Positions 1 to 5,281 of a DNA stretch of 12,511 bases are shown one piece after another. Made by a program: the position numbers and the translations under genes. The notes beneath the pieces are model-generated. The model saw only the letters and a list, made by a program, of their open reading frames with translations, was not told where the DNA came from and did not search any database. Source of the stretch: an uncultured Clostridia bacterium (GTDB lineage: Bacteria > Bacillota > Clostridia > Christensenellales > Aristaeellaceae); NCBI GenBank assembly GCA_946626395.1, contig CAMOUF010000009.1, positions 1 to 12,511 of the forward strand, written 5' to 3'. Numbering within the stretch: the first letter of the stretch is position 1; each line of letters starts with the position of its first letter.

Positions 1-16
1 AACTGCTGAACGTTAA

Positions 17-48
17 AGCCCCCGTGCTATCAATTTCGCACGGGGGCT
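17..48 (-). terminator. Hairpin terminator after the first DUF6061-like gene
   Basis: A perfect 11-bp stem (AGCCCCCGTGC / GCACGGGGGCT) with a 10-nt loop starts 5 bases beyond the stop codon of the minus-strand gene ending at 54. Reading leftward it is followed by only a short T run, so it is a plausible but not textbook intrinsic terminator. A related hairpin occupies the same place after the second gene copy (1613-1642). Confidence 0.6.
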
Positions 49-53
49 GCTGA

Positions 54-305
54 TCAACTCAAGATTTCATCCGTTTTGTAAACTGTAACCGCTTTCAAAT
101 ACCGTCCTGCATCGCCATTGAGGACCAAGTCCGCATAGGCTGTGGGGTCGTTATAGATCAGGTAATCCAGTTCAGAACGCTCATGTAGGTTATCAGCAAA
201 GGTGTTTTCCACTTTCGTGCAGTCGATGGCGATGATTCTGCCGTCGGTCATCCAGACAAACACGCAGTTTTCGTCCATATCATAAAATGCCGTATAGAGA
301 TCCAT
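54..305 (-). CDS. DUF6061-like small protein, copy 1
   Basis: Encodes 83 aa. The start chosen (ATG at 305) is preceded by GAAAGGAG 6 bases upstream; a start 8 codons further up would overlap this site. The sequence is acidic and compact, with a central segment around residues 46-66 (ELDYLIYNDP then AYADLVLNGD). From memory this resembles the small Firmicutes family DUF6061, whose function is unknown. The early FVWMTDGRIIAID segment looks like a beta hairpin, giving a small alpha/beta protein with no signal peptide or membrane segment. It lies 38 nt downstream of an AbrB-like gene on the same strand and is likely co-transcribed with it. A near-identical second copy lies at 1648-1899. No enzymatic motif is seen, and I assign no function. 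Confidence 0.75.
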   Translation of the reverse strand: MDLYTAFYDMDENCVFVWMTDGRIIAIDCTKVENTFADNLHERSELDYLIYNDPTAYADLVLNGDAGRYLKAVTVYKTDEILS

Positions 306-343
306 GTTTATTCTCCTTTCGTGCTTCAATTCCAGCTTTTGGC

Positions 344-520
344 TTATTTAGTACCAAATCTGTCCGCCGTATCCATCAGCGCGAGGCAAAAACGCTCCAT
401 TCGTGTCAATGCCATCAGGGACGGGTCACCCTCGCGAATTCTCAGCGTACGGCGGATCTCCTTGGGGATCACCACCCGGCCCAGCTCGTCGATTCTGCGT
501 ACAATGCCTGTCGCTTTCAA
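344..520 (-). CDS. Short AbrB/SpoVT-type DNA-binding protein, copy 1
   Basis: Encodes 58 aa from a TTG start at 520, with AAGGAGG 8 bases upstream. An in-frame ATG at 550 would place that ribosome site inside the gene, so TTG is preferred. Residues 2-33 are a textbook AbrB N-terminal half, with GIVRRIDELGRVVIPKEIRR then TLRIREGDP, the swapped-hairpin DNA-binding fold of transition-state regulators. Canonical proteins then continue with the second beta hairpin (LEIF...VIFKKY). Here residues 34-58 are a different, probably helical tail (MALTRMERFCLALMDTADRF). The same tail occurs in copy 2, so it is not a recent frameshift. Likely a transcriptional regulator, perhaps of its own operon. An antitoxin-like role toward the downstream gene is possible but unproven. 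Confidence 0.85.
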   Translation of the reverse strand: MKATGIVRRIDELGRVVIPKEIRRTLRIREGDPSLMALTRMERFCLALMDTADRFGTK

Positions 521-528
521 ATGCAGCG

Positions 529-535
529 CCTCCTT
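529..535 (-). promoter_or_regulatory. Ribosome binding site fixing a TTG start (AbrB-like copy 1)
   Basis: AAGGAGG on the minus strand, 8 bases before the TTG at 520. It is conserved with the same layout in copy 2. Confidence 0.8.
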
Positions 536-608
536 ACTGTCTGTCAGCATTCTTCATTTTTTCCATGAAAAGCGCTTTTATGCCAGTAGGTGCGGCGGGA
601 AGATTTGG

Positions 609-824
609 AAAGGCGGCAGGCTTTCTTTATTCTTTGATTTCAAGTTTTGTATGTGCCTTGTTTGCTGTTTTCAGTACGCCTCTGTTAATTTCAGCATCAA
701 ATTGAATTCTTGCGCAGTTGCATCAATTAAGCCCTTCCATTTTCGGCAGATTTTAATTTGAATCAAAAATTAGCCGCAAAATCATTGATAATAAAGCGAA
801 CCGCCACCAAAAACTGCTTTTATA
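609..824. other. AT-rich intergenic stretch
   Basis: Together with the flanking promoter and repeat sequence this forms a gap of about 360 bases between the minus-strand AbrB-like gene and plus-strand mazE. Short open frames here have no ribosome site and no recognisable product. A minus-strand promoter for the AbrB cassette must lie here or in the conserved block at about 571-608, but I could not pick a convincing -35/-10 pair. Confidence 0.5.
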
Positions 825-854
825 TTGACAGGCAGTCCGTTTTTGGTTTATACT
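825..854 (+). promoter_or_regulatory. Promoter of the mazE-mazF pair
   Basis: A perfect -35 (TTGACA, 825-830) and a -10 matching 5 of 6 (TATACT, 849-854) are separated by 18 bases, about 26 bases upstream of the mazE start. The -10 is embedded in an inverted repeat (846-864). Confidence 0.8.
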
Positions 855-864
855 ATGTATAAAC
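846..864. promoter_or_regulatory. Inverted-repeat operator over the mazE promoter
   Basis: GTTTATAC-TAT-GTATAAAC is a perfect 8-bp inverted repeat with a 3-bp centre. It covers the -10 and runs toward the transcription start, ending directly before the ribosome site (865-871). Toxin-antitoxin operons are typically repressed by the antitoxin, or the complex, binding a palindrome here. That this is the MazE site is inference from position and symmetry. Confidence 0.7.
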
Positions 865-879
865 AAGGAGGCGATTCTG

Positions 880-1122
880 ATGCAGATGAAAGTGCAGAAA
901 TGGGGAAACGGATCAGGCGTGCGCTTTACAAAAGAATTCCTGCGCAGCGCCGGAGTATCCCTGGGCGATTCGCTGAACGCCGAGGTCGTGAACGGGCAGA
1001 TCGTCCTGACGCCGCAGTTTCGCCATCGCAGCCTGAAAGAAAGGGCTGCCGCTTATGGCGGGCAGCTGAACCTATCGGAAGAAATGGTCCGGGAAGAACC
1101 GGCAGGCAGCGAGGTGTGGTAA
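880..1122 (+). CDS. mazE: MazE-type antitoxin (AbrB-fold DNA-binding protein)
   Basis: Encodes 80 aa. ATG at 880 lies 8 bases after a strong AAGGAGG. Residues 3-45 follow the MazE/PemI pattern: a KVQKWGNGSGVRF start (KWGN is the family hallmark), KEFLRSAGVSLGDSL, then NGQIVLTP, forming the AbrB-like swapped-hairpin dimerisation and DNA-binding domain. The C-terminal half (SLKERAAAYGG, LSEEMVREEPAGSEVW) resembles the extended toxin-neutralising tail of MazE proteins, which ends in a GxEVW-type motif. The stop is 3 bases before the downstream toxin gene, the usual antitoxin-first order. It probably binds the toxin and autoregulates through the palindrome at 846-864. The fold relates it distantly to the two AbrB-like proteins flanking it. 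Confidence 0.9.
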   Translation: MQMKVQKWGNGSGVRFTKEFLRSAGVSLGDSLNAEVVNGQIVLTPQFRHRSLKERAAAYGGQLNLSEEMVREEPAGSEVW

Positions 1123-1125
1123 CGA

Positions 1126-1431
1126 ATGAAGATCGAGCAAGGCGATTTGCTGCGGGTCAGCGGGCTGACTCATCCCGTGATCGTCGTCAGCAATAACTTT
1201 TTCAACGCCTCCGGCAAGGCCATCGTCTGCCCCATCGTGAAGGATGCCGTTGATGGCCCGCTGCATATCCGATTGAAGGATTGCCCCATCGAGGGCTTCA
1301 TCCTCTGCGAGCAAGTCCGCTATGCGGATCTCGACGCCCGGCATTTCTCCAAAATCACCGCTGCGCCCTACTTTGATATCATGGATATTTCCGACGCAGT
1401 GATGGGGATGTTTGATTATCAAGCCATATGA
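1126..1431 (+). CDS. mazF: MazF/PemK-type toxin (probable mRNA interferase)
   Basis: Encodes 101 aa and starts 3 bases after the mazE stop; a GAGGTG inside the mazE end can serve as ribosome site. The N-terminus (KIEQGDLLRV) and the segment HPVIVVSNNFFNASGKAIVCPI, in two runs around residues 17-38, fit the MazF/CcdB barrel. So does the later EGFILCEQVRYADLDARHF stretch, matching the VLLEQIRTID-type segment of MazF. The family cleaves mRNA at short specific sequences. Against B. subtilis MazF as I remember it, the active-site Arg of the RPVLV motif aligns with His (THPVIV), and the active-site Thr with Val. Activity or residue use may therefore differ. The pairing with mazE makes the toxin call safe even though catalysis is not shown. 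Confidence 0.85.
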   Translation: MKIEQGDLLRVSGLTHPVIVVSNNFFNASGKAIVCPIVKDAVDGPLHIRLKDCPIEGFILCEQVRYADLDARHFSKITAAPYFDIMDISDAVMGMFDYQAI

Positions 1432-1450
1432 TTATGCTGATATGCAAGTG

Positions 1451-1483
1451 CACCGGCTCAAATAGTCGGTGTATTTCATTTTC
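1451..1483 (+). terminator. Probable terminator of mazE-mazF
   Basis: CACCGGC / GTCGGTG forms a 7-bp stem (one G-T pair) with a 7-nt loop, 20 bases after the mazF stop, followed by T-rich TATTTCATTTTC. Confidence 0.55.
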
Positions 1484-1612
1484 AAGAGGAATGGACGATC
1501 TTTCCTGTGCATTTTTCATGTAACACAGATCATGATTCTTTATTTCTCATGTATATTTCTGAAATATATTGTAAATCGTCATTTGAAGCTTGAACGTTGG
1601 CAAAAGAATTAT

Positions 1613-1642
1613 AGCCCCCACGCATTTTCATGCGCGGGGGCT
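1613..1642 (-). terminator. Hairpin terminator after the second DUF6061-like gene
   Basis: AGCCCCC-A-CGCAT pairs with ATGCG-C-GGGGGCT around a 4-nt loop, with one internal A-C mismatch, 5 bases beyond the stop at 1648. Reading leftward, a T/A-rich TATAATTCTTTT follows. It is the counterpart of the hairpin at 17-48. The arms differ but keep pairing in both copies, which supports selection on the structure. Confidence 0.6.
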
Positions 1643-1647
1643 GTGGA

Positions 1648-1899
1648 TCAATTCAGGGCTTCATCCATCCTATTTATAGTTACCGCCTTCAAATACTGTC
1701 CTGCATCTCCATTGAGGATCAAGTCCGCATAAGCAGCAGGATCGTTATAGATCAGGTAATCTAGTTCGGAACGCTCATACAGGTTATCGGCGAAAGTGTT
1801 TTCCACCTTCGTGCAGTCGATGGCGATGATCCTGCCATCGGTCATCCAGACAAACACGCGATTTTCGTCCATATCGTAAAATGCCGTATAGAAATCCAT
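1648..1899 (-). CDS. DUF6061-like small protein, copy 2
   Basis: Encodes 83 aa, 71 of 83 identical by eye to the copy at 54-305. An ATG two codons upstream (1905) also exists, but the GAAAGGGGG ribosome site would nearly touch it, and alignment with copy 1 favours 1899. Substitutions cluster at the last 11 residues, while the core (FVWMTDGRIIAID, ENTFADNL, ERSELDYLIYNDP) is unchanged. This suggests that both copies have been kept functional. No membrane segment, signal or catalytic motif is visible. The function is unknown; its constant partner is the AbrB-like gene just upstream. Confidence 0.75.
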   Translation of the reverse strand: MDFYTAFYDMDENRVFVWMTDGRIIAIDCTKVENTFADNLYERSELDYLIYNDPAAYADLILNGDAGQYLKAVTINRMDEALN

Positions 1900-1938
1900 G
1901 TTCATTCCCCCTTTCGTACATCAAATCCGGTTTTTGGC

Positions 1939-2115
1939 TTATTTGGCGCCAAATCTGTCAGCCGTATCCATCAGCGCAATGCAAAACCGCTCCATTCGTG
2001 TCAATGCCATCAGGGACGGGTCACCCTCGCGAATCCGCAGGGTGCGGCGAATCTCCTTGGGAATCACCACCCGGCCCAATTCATCTATTCTGCGTACAAT
2101 GCCTGTTGCTCGCAA
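1939..2115 (-). CDS. Short AbrB/SpoVT-type DNA-binding protein, copy 2
   Basis: Encodes 58 aa from a TTG start at 2115, with AAGGAGG 9 bases upstream; no ATG start is available at the N-terminus of the domain. It differs from copy 1 at only three positions (R2, I46, A57). It has the AbrB recognition half (ATGIVRRIDELGRVVIPKEI, then RRTLRIREGDP) and the same unusual tail in place of the second beta hairpin. Both copies lack the C-terminal domain of full-length AbrB or SpoVT. With high identity the two proteins could form mixed dimers and cross-regulate both cassettes; that is inference. Confidence 0.85.
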   Translation of the reverse strand: MRATGIVRRIDELGRVVIPKEIRRTLRIREGDPSLMALTRMERFCIALMDTADRFGAK

Positions 2116-2124
2116 TTTTCAGCG

Positions 2125-2131
2125 CCTCCTT
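2125..2131 (-). promoter_or_regulatory. Ribosome binding site fixing a TTG start (AbrB-like copy 2)
   Basis: AAGGAGG on the minus strand, 9 bases before the TTG at 2115. Confidence 0.8.
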
Positions 2132-2234
2132 GACTCGATTCAGCCATAGGTTTTTCCGCCGGGCTCGCTTTTATGCGCGCTGGCATCGCCGGGAAGATTT
2201 GGCAGAATGAGCGAAAGGAAAAAACAGGAAACGC

Positions 2235-2263
2235 TTGACACAGGGTCTGATTCCGTATAAGAT
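2235..2263 (+). promoter_or_regulatory. Candidate promoter of the M15 peptidase gene
   Basis: A perfect TTGACA (2235-2240) is followed after 17 bases by TAAGAT (2258-2263). A better -10, TATAAG at 2256, lies at a short 15-base spacing. About 75 bases of leader precede the gene at 2337. Confidence 0.5.
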
Positions 2264-2336
2264 GATGAAAAGACGGAAATTTTGTCGATTGATCCGCCTG
2301 CGTCAACCATCATAAAAAGAAAGCGAACGAGATAAA

Positions 2337-2951
2337 ATGATACAATCTAATGGCGATATGTATATCACGCTCATCAATAAAACCCACAGCCTGCCGGAAG
2401 ATTGGCTTGCCAGGGTGGAATTGATCAGCGTTCTGAATGACAGAAACCAGGAATTCCGCATTGAAAAAGAAACCTTTGATCATTACCGGGCGCTGAAAGA
2501 AAAGCTGTTTGGGGACGAGGGCATCCAGATTGATCTGGACAGCGTGTACCGTTCCCTGGAAAGCCAGCAGCAAATCTGGGATGAATTCATGGCGCAGTTC
2601 GGAGAAGCCTACTGCCGCAGCTATGCCGCCGTGCCGGGCTATTCCGAGCATCATACCGGATTGGCCATTGATATTTGCCTGATCCAGGATGGCCGGGTCA
2701 TTGACGATAACGACGAAATGATGGATAAGGAAGCGATCTTTGCCCGCGTCCATGAATATCTGCCCGCGTTCGGATTCATCCTTCGGTATCCCAAAGGCAA
2801 GGAAGCCATAACCGGTTATTCCTTTGAGCCCTGGCATCTGCGCTATGTGGGCGTAACCGCCGCCACAGAAATGGCCCGGCGGAACCTGACGCTGGAAGAA
2901 TACCTGGATCAAAAGAAGGCGGATGAAAACGCAGCCCTCCGGCTAAGCTAA
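2337..2951 (+). CDS. M15-family zinc D,D-peptidase (VanY/VanXY-like), apparently cytoplasmic
   Basis: Encodes 204 aa. It carries the full M15B signature: YRSLESQ (residues 71-77), SEHHTGLAID (103-112) with zinc ligands H105 and D112, and EPWHLRYVG (164-172) with catalytic E164 and third ligand H167. The family removes the terminal D-Ala from peptidoglycan precursors (VanY), cleaves D-Ala-D-Ala (VanX), or does both (VanXY). Most VanY proteins have an N-terminal membrane anchor. Here the N-terminus (MIQSNGDMYITLINKTHSLP) is polar with no signal or anchor, as in the soluble VanXY type, so a role in the cytoplasm is plausible. No vancomycin-resistance ligase or VanH is nearby, so a resistance role is not supported. 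The ribosome site is weak, and ATG at 2358 is a possible alternative start. Confidence 0.85.
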   Translation: MIQSNGDMYITLINKTHSLPEDWLARVELISVLNDRNQEFRIEKETFDHYRALKEKLFGDEGIQIDLDSVYRSLESQQQIWDEFMAQFGEAYCRSYAAVPGYSEHHTGLAIDICLIQDGRVIDDNDEMMDKEAIFARVHEYLPAFGFILRYPKGKEAITGYSFEPWHLRYVGVTAATEMARRNLTLEEYLDQKKADENAALRLS

Positions 2952-2977
2952 CCCTTGGGAAATTTACAATTCCGGGC

Positions 2978-3007
2978 TGATATTTTCCCGATATGCCCTC
3001 ATATATT
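2978..3007 (+). promoter_or_regulatory. Sigma-E-like sporulation promoter of the SpoIID-domain gene
   Basis: TGATATT (2978-2984) and CATATATT (3000-3007), 15 bases apart, match 6 of 7 and all but one of the fixed positions of the Bacillus sigma-E consensus as I know it (KMATATT, CATACANT). The site lies 36 bases upstream of the start codon and just before the ribosome site. B. subtilis spoIID is sigma-E dependent, so site and product agree. Confidence 0.55.
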
Positions 3008-3029
3008 GAAACACCGATCACGACGTAAA

Positions 3030-3037
3030 GGGGGAGG
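3030..3037 (+). promoter_or_regulatory. Ribosome binding site fixing a TTG start (SpoIID-domain gene)
   Basis: GGGGGAGG lies 5 bases before the TTG at 3043. The TTG is the only start that gives the full signal peptide. Confidence 0.75.
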
Positions 3038-3042
3038 AACGA

Positions 3043-4758
3043 TTGAAAAGATACGCTCGATACATTGCTTTTGCTCTGACACTGCTTTTGCTTTTTCCGT
3101 GGGTGATGCCTGCCAAAGCGGAAAAGGAAACTGGGCTGGTGCGGGTGCTGCTGACCCGGCTCAAGCTCACCAATCAGGCGGACATCGCCCTGGACGGCAG
3201 CTATACCTTAAACGATCTGGCCTTTCAGCGGGGAAGCCATCTGACGGTGCTGTGCGAAAAAAACACCCTGTACGTGTATTACGGCGGCATGAGCCTGAAC
3301 GCCGGAAAGACGCTGATTTTGACCCGCCATGAAACCCGGGACGGCCTGGAAAACGGCGTGCGCTTTAACGGCGCGTATGAATTGCACCCGGGCTCCATTC
3401 ACCTTTCCATTGCAAACGGCTTTTTGCAGGCTGTGCTGTACGCGCCGGTGGAAGAATATCTGTTGGGGGTGGTGCCCTATGAAATGAGCGATTCCTTTCC
3501 CCTGGAAGCCCTGAAGGCCCAAGCCGTCGCCGCCCGCACCTACGCCCTGCGCAAGGCGGGAACAGGCAAAGAATACGACCTGGTGGACAACACCAACGAC
3601 CAGGCGTATTACGGCGTGAAAGTGGAAAACAAAAACGCCGCTCAGGCGGTAAAGGAAACGGAGGGCCTGTGCGGCTATTATCAGGGCAGCCTGGCCGAAT
3701 GCTATTACTCCGCCAGCAACGGCGGACAAACAGAGCTGGCGTCTCACGTGTGGGGCAAGGGCAATTACAATTATCTGCTGATGGCCGACGACCCCTATGA
3801 TCTGGAAAATCCGGAAAGCGTGGTCAGAAAAGCGTCCCTGCCCAAGAAGCTGTCCGGTAATGAGGATTTGGGGCCGCTCAAAGAGCCCATCCTCAGCGCC
3901 CTGACCGAGCTCATGGAAAGCCGGGGCTGCGACGGCGATGTGGAGCATATCCGCGTTACCGGCATTACCCAAGCGGAAACCGCCCTGCCCATGTACCGGG
4001 ATTCCCCGTCCCGGGTGATGACGCTGCTGCGGCTGTTTTTGACGGTGGAAGGAAGAAGGCTGCTGCCGGAAACCCAAGCGCAGGAAGAGGACGCTTCCAT
4101 CTTTGAGGTGTTTGAAAACGCCACGCCTGCCCCCACCGCCTCCCCCGCGCCTGTGCCCGGGGAAAAATGGTCGCCCATGGAAACGCTGCCGGAGCCCGTG
4201 CTGGTCACCCTGGATATTTTCCCCTCAGTGGAACAAGCGCTGAACCTGAGCATCAATGCTTCCAGAAACGAATTGATCACCGTCCGGGAAACAAACGACG
4301 CTTTCGTGCTGGAAAGCCGCCGGTTCGGTCATGGGGTGGGCATGAGCCAGCGGGGCGCTCAGCAAATGGCGAAGGTGTACCATTGGACCTATGACCAAAT
4401 CCTGCGCTTTTATTATCCCGGGATGCAGGTACAGGCCATGCGCTATACCTATGCAGAGCCCGAGGCCTTGAACCAGCGGTTCCTGACGACGCCCGGCCCC
4501 GCCGCCACGCCTACGCCCCGGCCCACCCCCATGGCAGTCCGCTCCACCCCCGGACCTGCGGAACGAAAGGTCAGGGTGGTCAATATCGGCGTGACGTCCT
4601 ATCTGAACCTGCGCTCCCAGCCCAGCACCCAGTCGGAGGTGGTGCAGCTGCTCTATTACGGCCAGGAACTGATCGTGACCAAAGACGTGAACGACGAATG
4701 GCTGGCGGTGCGCACGGACGACCTGTCCGGCTTCGTGATGAAGCAATTTGTAGAATAA
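3043..4758 (+). CDS. Secreted SpoIID/LytB-domain protein with C-terminal SH3b domain
   Basis: Encodes 571 aa from a TTG start. Residues 1-26 form a signal peptide (KR, hydrophobic FALTLLLLFPWVM, then AKA before the likely cleavage). The SpoIID domain includes the VEEYLLGVVPYEMS segment (136-149) with the presumed catalytic Glu147, LKAQAVAARTYA (157-168) and CYYSASNGGQT (220-230). The family cleaves denuded peptidoglycan glycan strands, in sporulation during engulfment. The closing motif GHGVGMSQRGAQQMA comes only at 429-443, after an insert of about 180 residues with a Pro/Thr/Ala linker (360-373). A second Pro/Thr linker (483-505) leads to an SH3b-like repeat (about 510-570, YLNLRSQPS, WLAVR, GFVMKQFV), probably for wall binding. 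Canonical SpoIID is near 340 aa, so this is an enlarged relative. The sigma-E-like promoter supports a sporulation role. Confidence 0.85.
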   Translation: MKRYARYIAFALTLLLLFPWVMPAKAEKETGLVRVLLTRLKLTNQADIALDGSYTLNDLAFQRGSHLTVLCEKNTLYVYYGGMSLNAGKTLILTRHETRDGLENGVRFNGAYELHPGSIHLSIANGFLQAVLYAPVEEYLLGVVPYEMSDSFPLEALKAQAVAARTYALRKAGTGKEYDLVDNTNDQAYYGVKVENKNAAQAVKETEGLCGYYQGSLAECYYSASNGGQTELASHVWGKGNYNYLLMADDPYDLENPESVVRKASLPKKLSGNEDLGPLKEPILSALTELMESRGCDGDVEHIRVTGITQAETALPMYRDSPSRVMTLLRLFLTVEGRRLLPETQAQEEDASIFEVFENATPAPTASPAPVPGEKWSPMETLPEPVLVTLDIFPSVEQALNLSINASRNELITVRETNDAFVLESRRFGHGVGMSQRGAQQMAKVYHWTYDQILRFYYPGMQVQAMRYTYAEPEALNQRFLTTPGPAATPTPRPTPMAVRSTPGPAERKVRVVNIGVTSYLNLRSQPSTQSEVVQLLYYGQELIVTKDVNDEWLAVRTDDLSGFVMKQFVE

Positions 4759-4830
4759 AGAACCCGCCATGGTTCATTCCTATCAGCGTTTCATGAATGC
4801 TTTCGCTTACAGGCAGCCCGATCGTGAATA

Positions 4831-4870
4831 AACCGGGAGAGCCGTTGTTGATAGAACGGTTCTCCCGGTT
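4831..4870. terminator. Shared terminator between convergent genes
   Basis: A 16-bp stem (AACCGGGAGAGCCGTT / AACGGTTCTCCCGGTT, one G-T pair) has an 8-nt loop. It sits between the plus-strand SpoIID-domain gene and the minus-strand riboflavin kinase, whose stop codon touches its foot. Moderately T-rich sequence follows on either strand (CTTATTGATTT rightward, TTATT leftward), so it can serve both. Confidence 0.8.
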
Positions 4871-4871
4871 C

Positions 4872-5264
4872 TTATTGATTTGATTCACTTGAAAGCACGG
4901 CCCTGGCGGCTTCCGCGTCCTTTTCCACCTGGATTTTCACATCCTCCAGCGAACGCATTTTCAGGGTGGGCCGAAGGAATGAACGCAGCGTGACGGTGAT
5001 CTTTTTCCCATACAGGTCGCCGGAAAAATCCAGAAGATAGGTTTCCACGGTGGGAACGGGGTCGCTGGCCACAGAGGGGCGCAGGCCCACGTTGGTCACC
5101 CCCATGTAATCCTTTCCATCCACGGTGAGCCAAGAAGCGTACACGCCGAAGGGCGGATGGGCTTTTCCTGCCGGGCAGGGCAGGTTAGCGGTGGGCATGC
5201 CCACGGTATGGCCGTTGCCCCTGCCATGGGCCACGGTGCCTGAAATGCGATAGGTTTCTTTCAT
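4872..5264 (-). CDS. Stand-alone riboflavin kinase (no FAD synthetase domain)
   Basis: Encodes 130 aa from ATG at 5264, with AGAGGA shortly upstream; the open frame continues further up only into ribU and encodes nothing sensible there. It matches the C-terminal riboflavin kinase half of RibF: GTVAHGRGNGHTVGMPTANL (9-28) with the PTAN nucleotide/Mg motif, GVYASWL, GVTNVGLRPS (55-64), VETYLLDF (73-80) with the conserved Glu74, DLYGKKITV, FLRP, and the final helix VEKDAEAAR. The product converts riboflavin and ATP to FMN. The usual bacterial enzyme is a roughly 300-aa bifunctional protein with an N-terminal FMN adenylyltransferase, which is absent here. The gene begins 17 bases after ribU in the same riboswitch-controlled operon, so it probably traps imported riboflavin as FMN. 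Confidence 0.88.
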   Translation of the reverse strand: MKETYRISGTVAHGRGNGHTVGMPTANLPCPAGKAHPPFGVYASWLTVDGKDYMGVTNVGLRPSVASDPVPTVETYLLDFSGDLYGKKITVTLRSFLRPTLKMRSLEDVKIQVEKDAEAARAVLSSESNQ

Positions 5265-5281
5265 TGGTTTATCCTCTGTCT

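Larger units (their letters stand above)
17..608 (-). repeat. Direct repeat, copy 1: AbrB-like/DUF6061-like cassette
   Basis: This segment matches 1613-2202 throughout: terminator hairpin, 83-aa gene, 38-nt gap, 58-aa AbrB-like gene, its ribosome site, and a 5' block containing GCTTTTATGC and GGGAAGATTTGG. Aligned by eye, the proteins are about 86% (DUF6061-like) and 95% (AbrB-like) identical. A shared TGAACGTT at 7-14 and 1591-1598 suggests that the homology runs on to the left, possibly beyond the window edge. Confidence 0.85.
1613..2202 (-). repeat. Direct repeat, copy 2: AbrB-like/DUF6061-like cassette
   Basis: Same order and near-same length (590 bases) as 17-608. The gap between the two genes is 39 bases here against 38. 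The 5' flank ends at the shared GGGAAGATTTGG; beyond it the copies diverge completely. Confidence 0.85.

Noticed and set aside
2337..2951. Vancomycin-resistance gene
   Set aside because: Only the M15 domain is present. There is no D-Ala-D-Lac or D-Ala-D-Ser ligase, VanH/VanT or two-component system nearby, so a resistance function is not supported.
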